Below, in pieces: positions 42,718 through 54,164 of a stretch of 64,000 bases of DNA. Under the pieces are notes generated by a model. The model saw only the letters and a program-made list of their open reading frames with translations, was not told the DNA's origin and did no database searches. The stretch lies in the NCBI GenBank assembly GCA_026125795.1, contig JAHCKM010000002.1, forward strand, positions 1,364,001-1,428,000. The letters are read 5' to 3'. Positions within the stretch are counted from its first letter, which is position 1. Every line of letters starts with the position of its first letter. A program made the position numbers and the translations under genes. This DNA comes from Burkholderiaceae bacterium (lineage in GTDB: Bacteria; Pseudomonadota; Gammaproteobacteria; Burkholderiales; Burkholderiaceae_C).

Positions 42718-45700
42718 ATGCGCCTTCAATCGATCAAGCTCTCGGGCTTCAAGTCGTTCGCAGAACCCACCACGTTCCAACTGCCCGGCCAGCGTGTCGG
42801 CGTGGTCGGCCCCAACGGCTGCGGCAAATCCAACGTGATCGACGCCGTGCGCTGGGTGCTTGGCGAGAGCAAGGCCAGCGAGTTGCGCGGCGAGTCGATG
42901 CAAGACGTGATCTTCAACGGCTCGGGCCAGCGCAAGCCGGCCGGCCGCGCCAGCGTCGAGCTGGTGTTCAGCAACGAAGATGCGCGCGCCGGCGGACAGT
43001 GGAACAGTTTTGCCGAGATCGCGGTCAAGCGCGTGCTGACACGTGACGGCACGTCGAGCTACTACATCAACAACCAGCCGGTGCGCCGGCGCGACGTGCA
43101 GGACGTGTTCCTCGGCACCGGCCTCGGTCCGCGCGCCTACGCCATCATCGGGCAGGGCACGATCAGCCGCATCATCGAAAGCAAACCCGAGGAGCTGCGC
43201 CTGTTCCTCGAGGAGGCCGCCGGCGTCAGCAAGTACAAGGAGCGGCGCCGCGAGACCGAAAACCGGCTCAAGGACACGCGCGAGAACCTGACGCGGGTCG
43301 AAGACATCCTGCGCGAGCTCAACGCCAACCTCGAGAAGCTCGAGTCGCAGGCGCAAGTGGCCACCACGTACCGCAAGCTGCTCAACGAGCAGACGCTCAA
43401 GCAGCACCAGCTGTGGTTTCTGAAGCACCGTGACGCGGCCAAGGAAGAAGAGCGCGTCAAGCGCGCGGTCGAAGAGGCGCACAACGCCTTGCAGGCCCGG
43501 CTGGCCGAGCTGCGCCAGGTGGAGTCCGAGCTGGAGACCGTGCGCCAGGCGCACTACGGTGCAGGCGACGCCCTGCATGCCGCGCAGGGCTCGCTGGCCG
43601 ACGCGTCGCTCGAGGTGAGCCGGCTCGAAGAGCGCATCCGCTACGTGGTGGAGGGCCGGCAGCGTGTGCAGCAGCGCATGGCCGAGCTCGACGCGCAGAA
43701 CGCGCAGTGGGCGCAGCGCCGCCAGTCCGATGAGGCCGAGGTCGCGCGCCTGGCCGAGCAGATCGTCGAGGCCGAGGGCCGCGCTGCCGACCAGGCCGCG
43801 CAGGTCGCGCGCCAGGGCGAGATCCTGCCGGCCCTGGAAGACCGCGTGCGCGAGGCCGCGGCGCGCGCCGCTGCGCAGCGCCAGGCCGTCAACGCGGTGC
43901 AGCAGCAGATCCAGGTGCTGGCCGCCGACACGCGCAACCTGCACGAGCAGATCAACGCGCTGAAGTCACGTCGAGAGCGCCTGGCGGCCGAGGCGGCGGG
44001 CTTGAGCGCACCCGACGAGCAAAAGCTTGCGAGCCTGCAACAGCAGGTGCCCTCGCTGCAGCAGCGCTACCACACGGCCGAGGCACGCCTGCACGAGCTG
44101 CAGGAGCAGGTGCCGCAGCTCGACGAACGCCGTCGCGCGCAGCACGACGAGGTCAACACCCAGAGCGCCAGGCAGGCCGACCTGGCGGCGCGCGTGGCTG
44201 CGCTGCGCGCGGTGCAGGAGAAGATCCAGAAAGAGGGCAAGCTCAAGCCCTGGTTGGCCAAGCACGGGCTCGACGGCTTGCAAGGCTTGTGGACCCAGGT
44301 GCACATCGAGCCCGGATGGGAGACTGCACTGGAGTCTGCATTGCGCGAGCGCCTGAACGCGCTGCAGGTCGGCCGCATCGACAACCTGCGCGCGTTCGCG
44401 GCGGATCCGCCGCCGGCGCGCCTGGCGTTCTACACCGTGCCGCAGGCGGCCGCGCCCGACACGCACCGCACGCTGCCGCGTCTGGCCGACCTGCTGCGCC
44501 TGGGCGATGCCGGCCTGCAGGCGCTGCTCGGCGACTGGCTCGAAGGCGTGTACACCGCGGCCGGCCTCGACGAGGCGCTGGCGCAGCGCGGCAAGCTGAC
44601 GCACGGCGAGGTCATCATGACGCGCGAAGGCCATGCGGTCAGCGCGCATGCGGTGGCGTTCCACGCCCCCGATTCCGAACACGACGGCCTGCTGGCCCGC
44701 GCGCAGGAGATCGAGAACCTGCAGCGTCAGCTGCGCGCGCAGTCGCTGATCGCCGAGGAAGCCAAATCGGCGCTGGTGCGCATGGATGCCAGCTTCACCG
44801 ACGCCAGCCAGCGTCTGGTGGTGCTGCGCCGCGAGGCGATGGAGGCGCAGGCCGCCGCACATGCCGGGCAGGTGGAGCTGCTGCGCCTGACGCAGCAGGC
44901 CGAGGCCGCGGCCACACGACGTTCCCAGTTGGACGCCGAGATCGCCGACATCGATGGCCAGCTGCACACCCTGAACGAACGCCAGGGCGGCGGCGAGTCG
45001 GCCTTCGAACGGCTCGACCAGCAGCTGGCCGATGCGCAACAGCAGCATGCCGATCTCGACGAAGCCACGCGCGCCGCTGAAGCCCAGCTGGCCGATGCGC
45101 GCGAGCAACTGCGCACGCGCGAGCGCGCCGAACAGGAGGCGCAGTTCGAGGCCCGTTCGCTGACGGCGCGCCGCGCCGAGCTGCAGCGCGCGCTGGAGAC
45201 CGCGGCCGAGCAGGTGGCCAACAACCAACGCGCCGGCGAGCAGCTCACGCTGGAGCTGGGCCAGCTCGACGACAGTGCGGCGCAGGCTGGATTGCACAGC
45301 GCGCTGGCGCTCAAGCTCGACCGCGAGCAGCTGCTCGCGGCGCGCCGCAGCGAATACGACGACCTGAGCGCCAAGCTGAAAAGGCACGACGAACAGCGCC
45401 TGTCGATCGAGCACAGCCTCGACCCGCTGCGCGAGAAGATCACCAAGCTTCAGCTCGAGGAGCAGGCAGCGCAGCTCGGCGGCGCGCAGTACCTGGAGCA
45501 ACTGCAGCAGGCGCAGGTCGACCTTGAGCGCTTGAGCACGAGCATCAGCGAAGGCGGCGTCAGGCTCTCTGGCCTGCAATCGCAGATCGACGGCCTCGGC
45601 CGCGAGATCGAGGCACTCGGCGCGGTCAACCTCGCGGCGCTCGAGGAGCTGGGTACGTCGCGCGAGCGCAAGCAGTTTCTCGACGCGCAGAACGCCGACT

Positions 45701-46233
45701 TGCAGGAGGCGATCGGCACGCTGGAAGACGCGATCCGCAAGATCGACCTCGAGACGCGCCAACTGCTGCAGCAGACCTTCGACCAGGTCAACGAGCACTT
45801 CGGCCGCATGTTCCCCACGCTGTTCGGCGGCGGCACTGCGCGACTTCAGATGACCGGTGACGAGATCCTCGACGCCGGCGTGCAGGTGATGGCGCAGCCG
45901 CCCGGCAAACGCAACTCGACGATCCACCTGTTGTCCGGCGGCGAGAAGGCGCTGACCGCGATTGCGCTGGTGTTCGCGATCTTCCAGCTCAACCCCGCGC
46001 CGTTCTGCCTGCTCGATGAGGTGGACGCGCCGCTGGACGACGCCAACACCGAGCGTTACTGCAAGCTCGTGAGTGAAATGAGCGAGCAGACGCAGTTCCT
46101 CTACATCTCGCACAACAAGATCGCCATGGAGATGGCCGAGCAGTTGATCGGTGTGACGATGCAGGAGCAGGGCGTGTCGCGCATCGTCGCGGTCGACATG
46201 GACGAAGCGGTCAGCCTCGCGGAAGCGGCGTGA
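42718..46233 (+). CDS. smc: Chromosome segregation ATPase Smc
   Basis: 1171 residues. Walker A GPNGCGKSN is at residues 31-39, followed by a long coiled coil, a hinge domain around residues 500-660 (LKPWLAKHGLDGLQGLWTQV, then the VITM/GEV region), the returning coil, and at the C-terminus the ABC signature LLSGGEKALTAIAL and Walker B FCLLDEVDAPLDD. It forms a ring with ScpA/ScpB that organises chromosomal DNA near the origin. ATG 42718 is preferred over a TTG at 42703; no Shine-Dalgarno is visible. The arrangement with zipA and ligA is usual in Burkholderiales. Confidence 0.97.
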   Translation: MRLQSIKLSGFKSFAEPTTFQLPGQRVGVVGPNGCGKSNVIDAVRWVLGESKASELRGESMQDVIFNGSGQRKPAGRASVELVFSNEDARAGGQWNSFAEIAVKRVLTRDGTSSYYINNQPVRRRDVQDVFLGTGLGPRAYAIIGQGTISRIIESKPEELRLFLEEAAGVSKYKERRRETENRLKDTRENLTRVEDILRELNANLEKLESQAQVATTYRKLLNEQTLKQHQLWFLKHRDAAKEEERVKRAVEEAHNALQARLAELRQVESELETVRQAHYGAGDALHAAQGSLADASLEVSRLEERIRYVVEGRQRVQQRMAELDAQNAQWAQRRQSDEAEVARLAEQIVEAEGRAADQAAQVARQGEILPALEDRVREAAARAAAQRQAVNAVQQQIQVLAADTRNLHEQINALKSRRERLAAEAAGLSAPDEQKLASLQQQVPSLQQRYHTAEARLHELQEQVPQLDERRRAQHDEVNTQSARQADLAARVAALRAVQEKIQKEGKLKPWLAKHGLDGLQGLWTQVHIEPGWETALESALRERLNALQVGRIDNLRAFAADPPPARLAFYTVPQAAAPDTHRTLPRLADLLRLGDAGLQALLGDWLEGVYTAAGLDEALAQRGKLTHGEVIMTREGHAVSAHAVAFHAPDSEHDGLLARAQEIENLQRQLRAQSLIAEEAKSALVRMDASFTDASQRLVVLRREAMEAQAAAHAGQVELLRLTQQAEAAATRRSQLDAEIADIDGQLHTLNERQGGGESAFERLDQQLADAQQQHADLDEATRAAEAQLADAREQLRTRERAEQEAQFEARSLTARRAELQRALETAAEQVANNQRAGEQLTLELGQLDDSAAQAGLHSALALKLDREQLLAARRSEYDDLSAKLKRHDEQRLSIEHSLDPLREKITKLQLEEQAAQLGGAQYLEQLQQAQVDLERLSTSISEGGVRLSGLQSQIDGLGREIEALGAVNLAALEELGTSRERKQFLDAQNADLQEAIGTLEDAIRKIDLETRQLLQQTFDQVNEHFGRMFPTLFGGGTARLQMTGDEILDAGVQVMAQPPGKRNSTIHLLSGGEKALTAIALVFAIFQLNPAPFCLLDEVDAPLDDANTERYCKLVSEMSEQTQFLYISHNKIAMEMAEQLIGVTMQEQGVSRIVAVDMDEAVSLAEAA

Positions 46234-46330
46234 GCGCTGCACGGCCGTTGCGAAAGCGCTCTCTGCCCAGGAGCCTCGCAGGGGCTCCCGTGGAGCCCTG
46301 GGGAGCGGCGCGCCGCGCCGAGGAGGCGCA
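46234..46330. repeat. Hairpin-rich gap between smc and zipA
   Basis: The gap contains CCAGGAGCC...GGGGCTCC and a GGAGCCCTGG return arm, resembling the middle of the repeat at 15957-16058 (CCAGGAGCC, GGGGCTCC). It ends with an AGGAGG ribosome site for zipA. It could be a family 1 relative and also attenuate read-through. Confidence 0.4.
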
Positions 46331-47365
46331 GTGACCCTGACCGCTGCATTGGCCATCGTGGCCGGCCTGGTGCTGGCGCTGGTGGTGGCCCACGGCGCGT
46401 GGAATGCGCGCCGCGCCAACCCGCGGCAGGCGCATCCTAATCCTCCGATCGAACGCAGCGAGCCCACGCTGGCCCACCCCGCGAGCGAGGCGCGCGAGGC
46501 CGAGGTGCTGCAAGCCGCGCCCGATGCCGCCGCGGCGCGGCGCGGTCCGCGCATCGATGCGCTGATCGATGCCATCGTGCCGCTGCGGCTGGAGGCGCCG
46601 ATCAGCGGCGAGTTCGTGCTGGCGCATGCGCCGCCGTCGCGACGCGCGGGCAGCAAGCCCTTCCTGCTCGAGGGCCTCAACGCCGAAAGCGGCGAATGGG
46701 AGCCGATCGCCGCCGGCCAGCGCTACAGCGAGCTCCAGGCGGGCGTGCAGCTGGCCAACCGCAGCGGCGCGCTCAACGAGATCGAATACTCCGAGTTCGC
46801 GCAGGCCATGCAGGCCTTTGCCGAGAATGCCGGCGCGATGGTCGAGCTGCCCGACATGCTCGAGGTCGCGGCGCGCGCCAAGGAGCTGGATACGTTTGCC
46901 AGTCAGCACGATGCGCAGCTCACCGTCACGCTGCGCGCCAACGGCGTCGCGTGGTCGCCCGGTTATCTTCAGCAGATCGCCGCCCGCCACGGCTTCGTGC
47001 CGGGCGCGGTGCCGGGGCGCCTGGTGCAACCCTCAACGGAGCCGCACGCGCCGCCGGTGCTGGTGTTGTCGTTCGACGCACGCGCCGCGCTGTCCGACGA
47101 GCCCGAGCTGGCCGCGCTGCGCGAGGCGACGCTGTCGCTCGACGTACCGCAGACGGCCGAGGGGGCCGAACCGTTCACCGCATGGCAGCAGGCGGCGCGC
47201 CACCTGTCCGACGACATGGACGCCACGCTGGTCGACGACCAAGGCCAACCGGTGACCCTGCACGCCTTTGCATCGATCGGTGGCGAGCTGAAGCAGATGT
47301 ACCGCGCGCTCGATGCGCGCGACCTGGCGGCGGGCTCGGCCTCCGCGCGGCGGCTGTTCAGCTGA
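46331..47365 (+). CDS. zipA: Cell division protein ZipA-like, FtsZ-binding
   Basis: 344 residues. One N-terminal membrane helix (residues 3-22, LTAALAIVAGLVLALVVAHG) is followed by a Pro/Ala-rich linker and a C-terminal domain of the ZipA FtsZ-binding fold (about residues 200-330, including VLVLSFDARAALSDE and FTAWQQAARHLSDDMDATLVDDQG). It tethers the Z-ring to the membrane. GTG 46331 is behind AGGAGG, 97 bp after smc. The middle region (IDALIDAIVPLRLEAPISGEFVL) also fits betaproteobacterial ZipA. Sequence identity across phyla is low, so the name rests partly on position between smc and ligA. Confidence 0.85.
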   Translation: MTLTAALAIVAGLVLALVVAHGAWNARRANPRQAHPNPPIERSEPTLAHPASEAREAEVLQAAPDAAAARRGPRIDALIDAIVPLRLEAPISGEFVLAHAPPSRRAGSKPFLLEGLNAESGEWEPIAAGQRYSELQAGVQLANRSGALNEIEYSEFAQAMQAFAENAGAMVELPDMLEVAARAKELDTFASQHDAQLTVTLRANGVAWSPGYLQQIAARHGFVPGAVPGRLVQPSTEPHAPPVLVLSFDARAALSDEPELAALREATLSLDVPQTAEGAEPFTAWQQAARHLSDDMDATLVDDQGQPVTLHAFASIGGELKQMYRALDARDLAAGSASARRLFS

Positions 47366-47395
47366 CGCGCGCTCGTCGATCTTCGCGACGGTTGT

Positions 47396-48766
47396 TCAGT
47401 TGGGCCCGGCCCGACGGGGACTGCGCAGCAGCACGAACTCCTCGGCCGCCGTCGGGTGCACCGCCATCGTCGCGTCAAACTGCGCCTTGGTGGCGCCGGC
47501 CGTCAGCGCCACCGCCAGGCTCTGCACGATCTCCGGAGCGTCGGCGCCGATCATGTGCACGCCCAGTACACGGTCCGTGGCGTCGTCGACCAGGAGCTTC
47601 ATGTAGCAGCGTTCGCTGCGACCGGTGAAGCTGTGACGCATCGGCTTGAAGTCGGCTTCGTACACACGCAGCGTCACGCCGTCATCGATCAGATCGGACT
47701 CGCACGGTCCGATGGTGCCGATCGGCGGCACTGAAAATACCGCGGTGGCGACACGGCGCAGGTCGACCTGAGCGCCGCGCGCGCCACCGAACACGCGGTC
47801 GGCGATCGCACGGCCTTCGGCGATCGCCACCGGCGTGAGGTTCTTGCGGTTGGTGACGTCGCCGATCGCCAGCACATGCGGCACCGCGCTGTGGCACATG
47901 GCATCGACGCGCACCGCCCCTGATGCATCGGTGGCCACGCCGATCGCCTCCAGGCCGAGGTTCGTGGTGTTGGGACGCCGGCCGGTGGCGTTGAGGACCC
48001 ATGGCGCGCTCAGGCTTTGGCCGTCGGGCAGCACGAGTCGCCACGCGCCCGGCCCGCCCTCGACACGCAGCGGCGCTTGACCGGGCATCAGCTCGACACC
48101 GGCATTCGCCAGTGCCGTGGCCAATCGCGTGCGCAGGTCGGCGTCGAAGCCGCGCAGCGGCAGGCTGTCGCGGTACAGCAGGCTCACCTTGACGCCGAGG
48201 CGCGCGAACATCGAGGCGAACTCCACCGCGATGTAGCCGCCGCCGATCATGGCCGCGCGTTCAGGCAGCGCGCTCAGGTCGAGCAGGTCGTCCGACGTGG
48301 CGCACCGCTGGGTGCCGGGAATCGCATCGCGCACCGGCGACGCGCCGGTGGCAACCAGTATGTGGCGCCCGGTCAGCTTGCGGTCACCGACAGCGATCGT
48401 GTGTGCATCGACGAAGCGGCCGTGGCCTTCGACGATCTCGACGCCGCTTTGCGCGAGCAGCGCGCGGTACACGCCTTCGAGCCGCGCCGTCTCGGCCGTC
48501 TTCGCGGCCTGCCAGCGCGCCATGTCGAAGGGGAGGTCGGACGGGACTTGCCAGCCATAACCCGCGGCCTCGGCGAGAGAGTCGCCGTACTGGGCGGCGT
48601 ACATCAGCAGCTTCTTGGGCACGCACCCGCGCAGCACGCAGGTGCCGCCGACGCGGCCGGCCTCGACGATCGCCACCTTGGCGCCGTGCGCGGCCGCGCG
48701 GCGCGACGCCGCAACGCCGCCGGAGCCGGCGCCCAGCGTGATGAGATCGAAGTCGAAGTCGGCCAT
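47396..48766 (-). CDS. gor: Glutathione-disulfide reductase
   Basis: 456 residues of the FAD disulfide oxidoreductase family. The active-site disulfide Cys43/Cys48 is in GGTCVLRGCVPKK, FAD binding in GAGSGGVAASRRAA, a second GxGxxG-type site in AMIGGGYIAVEFA, and the dimer-interface histidine in AVHPTAAEE. It reduces GSSG with NADPH in the cytosol. ATG 48766 (MADFDFD) is the family's normal start. It is convergent with zipA and divergent from ligA. Confidence 0.95.
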   Translation of the reverse strand: MADFDFDLITLGAGSGGVAASRRAAAHGAKVAIVEAGRVGGTCVLRGCVPKKLLMYAAQYGDSLAEAAGYGWQVPSDLPFDMARWQAAKTAETARLEGVYRALLAQSGVEIVEGHGRFVDAHTIAVGDRKLTGRHILVATGASPVRDAIPGTQRCATSDDLLDLSALPERAAMIGGGYIAVEFASMFARLGVKVSLLYRDSLPLRGFDADLRTRLATALANAGVELMPGQAPLRVEGGPGAWRLVLPDGQSLSAPWVLNATGRRPNTTNLGLEAIGVATDASGAVRVDAMCHSAVPHVLAIGDVTNRKNLTPVAIAEGRAIADRVFGGARGAQVDLRRVATAVFSVPPIGTIGPCESDLIDDGVTLRVYEADFKPMRHSFTGRSERCYMKLLVDDATDRVLGVHMIGADAPEIVQSLAVALTAGATKAQFDATMAVHPTAAEEFVLLRSPRRAGPN

Positions 48767-48804
48767 GCCCGTTCTCCACATGTCACGGCTGGCGTTGTAC
48801 GTGA

Positions 48805-50904
<2,100 letters not shown>

Positions 50905-50936
50905 ATGAACAAGGCTCAACACGAAAGGCTTGCATC

Positions 50937-51470
50937 GTGGCCGTGAGAGAGATTCTGAAGATGGGCGATCCGCGCCTGCTGCGCATCGCGCAGCCGGTGC
51001 GCCAGTTCGGCACGCCGGCGTTGCATGCGCTGATCGACGACATGTTCGAGACCATGGCTGCCGCGCGCGGCGCGGGACTGGCCGCGCCGCAGATCGGCGA
51101 AGACCTGCAGCTGGTGATCTTCGGTGTCGATCACACCGATCGGTACCCCGATGCGCCGCCGGTGCCGATGACGGTGTTGATCAATCCGACGATCACGCCG
51201 TTGTCCGATGCAATGGAGGAGGGCTGGGAGGGCTGCCTGTCGGTGCCGGGTCTGCGCGGCGTGGTGCCGCGTTACTCGCGGATCCGCTATGCCGGCTTCG
51301 ATGTCCACGGCCGGCCGATCGAGCGTGAGGCCGAGGGCTTTCACGCGCGTGTGGTGCAGCACGAATGCGACCACCTGATTGGCCGGCTCTATCCGACGCG
51401 CATGCGCGATCTGACCAAGCTCGGTTTCACCAGCGTGTTGTTCCCCGAGATGGACGACAACGACGATTGA
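50937..51470 (+). CDS. def: Peptide deformylase
   Basis: 177 residues. All three motifs are present: [10 protein letters not shown] (motif 1), [10 protein letters not shown] with Cys100 (motif 2) and [13 protein letters not shown] with His142, Glu143 and His146 (motif 3). Cys and the two His hold the Fe2+ that removes the N-formyl group from new proteins. The start is GTG 50937, 32 bp after ligA, with a weak ribosome site (GAAAGGC). A second def copy and fmt, its usual neighbour, are not here, so this may be an extra paralogue. Confidence 0.95.
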   Translation: MAVREILKMGDPRLLRIAQPVRQFGTPALHALIDDMFETMAAARGAGLAAPQIGEDLQLVIFGVDHTDRYPDAPPVPMTVLINPTITPLSDAMEEGWEGCLSVPGLRGVVPRYSRIRYAGFDVHGRPIEREAEGFHARVVQHECDHLIGRLYPTRMRDLTKLGFTSVLFPEMDDNDD

Positions 51471-51548
51471 GCCTCGGGCGCGGCATTTGCCCGTGTAGGC
51501 GCGAAACCCGCTGGCTGCGTTGAAGCACCATCGCCACCGGAGAGCACG

Positions 51549-53489
51549 ATGATCCGCACGGCCGAGCTCAACAAAACTTTACGTTCGCGACACCATTGGC
51601 TGGCCAAGCTGCTGGCTGCGCTGTTGCTGCTGGTCGTGGCCGCCGGTGCCGCTCGCGCCGGCGACGATGATCCTCCCGGCCGCGTCGGCCGCGTGATCGA
51701 AAGCCAGGGCCAGTCGTGGCTGTACGACACCGACTCCGACGAGTGGATCGAGCTGCAGCGCAACCGGCCGATCACCACGGGCAACCGCATCGCGGTCGAC
51801 GCGAGTGCAAGACTGGAGCTGCGTGTGGGCTCCACCACGCTGCGTCTGGCTGGCGGCAGCGAGCTGGAGGTCCGCCGTCTCGACGACGAGCGCATCGATT
51901 TCTTCCTGGTGCAGGGCAGTGCCGCGCTGCGCGTGCGCTCGCAGGATGTGTCGCGCGAGATCGAAATCGCCACGCCCGAGGGCCGCTTCACCCCGCGACG
52001 CGCGGGCCACTACCGCATCGATCACCGCGACACCACGAGCGTGGCCACCGTGTGGAACGGTGATCTGCACTTCGAGAACGACTCGAATGCGCTCGACGTC
52101 GGCTCGGGACGCAGCGCGGAGTTCTGGCGCGAGGCCGACGCCACGCACTACAGCTGGGTCGAAGCGCAGACCGACGAGTTTGCCGACTGGGTGGCCCGCG
52201 CCAATCGCGAGGACGATCGCACCGGCGCCGTCACCCGCTACGTGTCGCCTGAGATGACGGGCTACGAAGACCTCGACCGCAACGGCCGCTGGGAGAGCCA
52301 TCCCGAGTACGGCGCGCTGTGGATGCCCACCACGGTCGTCACCGGTTGGGCGCCGTACCGCTACGGTCACTGGACCTGGATCAGCCCGTGGGGCTGGACC
52401 TGGGTCGACGATGCGCCGTGGGGTTTTGCGCCGTTCCACTACGGCCGCTGGGTGGTGGTGGGTGGGCGTTGGTGCTGGGCGCCAGGGCGCTACGTCGCGC
52501 GGCCGGTTTACGCGCCGGCGCTGGTGGCCTGGGTCGGCAAGCCGCGCGTCCATCCGGGGCCGCCGCTCGTCGGGTGGGTGCCGCTGGCGCCGCGTGAGGC
52601 GTACTACCCGCACTACGCGCGCAGCACGGGCTATTGGAAGTCGGTCAACTACGCGCAGCTGCATCTGCTGCCGCACAACACACCGCGCAGAACCCCGACG
52701 CAGCCGATCCGGTATGCCAACCAGGGCGCCCCCGGCGGGGTGAGCGCCGTGCCGTCGACCGAGTTGCGCTCGCGCCGGCCGATCGCCCCGGTGGTGGCGC
52801 AGATCGATTCGCAGATCGGCAACAACCTCGCCAGCCAGCCGCTGCGCCCGCACGTGCCGCCGCCCGGAGTGGCGCGGACAATCGGCGTTCCCGGCGCGGG
52901 TCACGGCGCCACGCGGCCGGCCGTGCCGCCGGGTGTGCGCCCGGCGCCGGGCATTGCGCCGCAGCCGCCGGCGGCGGTGGCGCGTGAACGTCAGCGCATC
53001 CCGCGCCCGGTGGCGCCGCCGGCCACGGTGCAGACGGCGCCTCGACAGGTGTCGCCGGCCGTGCGCTCGGAAGCGGTGCCGCAGCTGCAGACGCCGGCGC
53101 GGCCGCCAGCGGCATCTCCGGCGCCCGGCGCGCAGCCGCGCCGCATCGAGCCGCCCGGCGACCCGCAAGGCCGACGGCCGCCGATGGCTTCGCCCGGGGT
53201 GAACCGAGCACCGCCCGAGGTGCATCGCACGCCGGCACCGCTGCGACCCGAAATGCGCGAACCGCCGCGCGTGCCCCAGGCACCCCCGGCGGCGCCGGCA
53301 CCGCGCGCAGTGATGCCGACGCCGCCAACGCCTGCTCCGCGCGTGATGACGCCTGCGCCTTCGCCGCGTGCGGCGATGCCCGCGCAGCCCCCGATGCAGC
53401 GCGAAATGCAGCGGGGGCGAGAACCCGAAGCGCGCGTGCGCGCGCCGCAACAGCCGCGCGGACAACCGGGCCGCGAGCAGTCGCGCTGA
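51549..53489 (+). CDS. Exported FecR-domain protein with DUF6600 repeats and Pro-rich tail
   Basis: 646 residues. A signal peptide (hydrophobic LLAALLLLVVAAGAARA) is followed by a FecR-like domain at about residues 45-165 (RLELRVGSTTLRLAGGSELEV, FFLVQGSAALRV). Next come Trp/Tyr/Gly-rich repeats of the DUF6600 kind (HWTWISPWGWTWVDDAPWGFAPFHYGRWV), and from about residue 410 a very long Pro/Arg/Ala/Met-rich disordered tail. The protein is periplasmic or surface-exposed. The FecR domain may sense or bind something; no sigma factor is adjacent, so it is not a typical FecR anti-sigma pair. Function unknown. Confidence 0.7.
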   Translation: MIRTAELNKTLRSRHHWLAKLLAALLLLVVAAGAARAGDDDPPGRVGRVIESQGQSWLYDTDSDEWIELQRNRPITTGNRIAVDASARLELRVGSTTLRLAGGSELEVRRLDDERIDFFLVQGSAALRVRSQDVSREIEIATPEGRFTPRRAGHYRIDHRDTTSVATVWNGDLHFENDSNALDVGSGRSAEFWREADATHYSWVEAQTDEFADWVARANREDDRTGAVTRYVSPEMTGYEDLDRNGRWESHPEYGALWMPTTVVTGWAPYRYGHWTWISPWGWTWVDDAPWGFAPFHYGRWVVVGGRWCWAPGRYVARPVYAPALVAWVGKPRVHPGPPLVGWVPLAPREAYYPHYARSTGYWKSVNYAQLHLLPHNTPRRTPTQPIRYANQGAPGGVSAVPSTELRSRRPIAPVVAQIDSQIGNNLASQPLRPHVPPPGVARTIGVPGAGHGATRPAVPPGVRPAPGIAPQPPAAVARERQRIPRPVAPPATVQTAPRQVSPAVRSEAVPQLQTPARPPAASPAPGAQPRRIEPPGDPQGRRPPMASPGVNRAPPEVHRTPAPLRPEMREPPRVPQAPPAAPAPRAVMPTPPTPAPRVMTPAPSPRAAMPAQPPMQREMQRGREPEARVRAPQQPRGQPGREQSR

Positions 53490-53495
53490 GGCGGC

Positions 53496-54164
53496 TCAGG
53501 GCTTGAGCTGCGTGCGCAGCACCGGCCACACGTTGTCGACGATGATCGCGTGCGCCCGCGCATTGGGATGCATGCGGTCGTCCTGGAACAGCGAGGCGGC
53601 GTCGGGCCCGTCGGCCACGCCGGCCAGCATGAAAGGCACCAATGCGGCGCCTTCGGCCTTGGCCAGCGCCTGGAACATCGCCTCGAACTCCTGCGTGTAG
53701 CTGCGCCCGTAGTTGGGCGGCATGCGCATGCCCACCAGCAGCACCTGCGCACCGGCAGCGCGCGCGGCGCGCAGCATCGAGGCGAGGTTGTCGCGCGTCA
53801 TCGACAGCGGCAGCCCGCGCAGCGCGTCGTTGGAACCGAGCTCGACGATCACGTGCGTGGGCTTGTGCTCGGCCAGCAGCGCCGGCATGCGTGTGCGGCC
53901 GCCCGATGACGTGTCGCCGCTGATGCTGGCGTTGACCACGCTGGCGGCGGCCTGCAGCTTGCGCAGGCGCCGCTCCATCAGCGCAACCCAGCCGCTGCCG
54001 CGTGAGATGCCGTACTCGGCCGACAGGCTGTCGCCCACCACCAGCACCTTCGTGGGCCTGGCCGTCGCGCGGGCGCATGGCACAGCGCCGGCGAGGGCGG
54101 CGGCAGCCACGCTACAGTGCGCGAGCCACGCGCGCCGTGTGAGTGGCGAGACCTTCAACCCCAT
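53496..54164 (-). CDS. SGNH esterase / arylesterase (TesA-like)
   Basis: 222 residues. A signal peptide with a twin-Arg (TRRAWLAHCSVAAAALAGA) leads to the SGNH blocks: GDSLSAEYG (catalytic Ser, block I), Gly in ISGDTSSGG, Asn in ELGSNDALRG, and the DxxH pair in DDRMHPNARAH. It is a periplasmic lysophospholipase/thioesterase like E. coli TesA. The start at 54164 overlaps the start codon of the divergent ABC ATPase by two bases. The same divergent pair exists in E. coli (tesA/ybbA). Confidence 0.88.
   Translation of the reverse strand: MGLKVSPLTRRAWLAHCSVAAAALAGAVPCARATARPTKVLVVGDSLSAEYGISRGSGWVALMERRLRKLQAAASVVNASISGDTSSGGRTRMPALLAEHKPTHVIVELGSNDALRGLPLSMTRDNLASMLRAARAAGAQVLLVGMRMPPNYGRSYTQEFEAMFQALAKAEGAALVPFMLAGVADGPDAASLFQDDRMHPNARAHAIIVDNVWPVLRTQLKP

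Noticed and set aside
43966-46680. 904-codon minus-strand frame antisense to smc
   Set aside because: Leu/Arg-rich mirror of the smc coiled coil; no domain and no start context.
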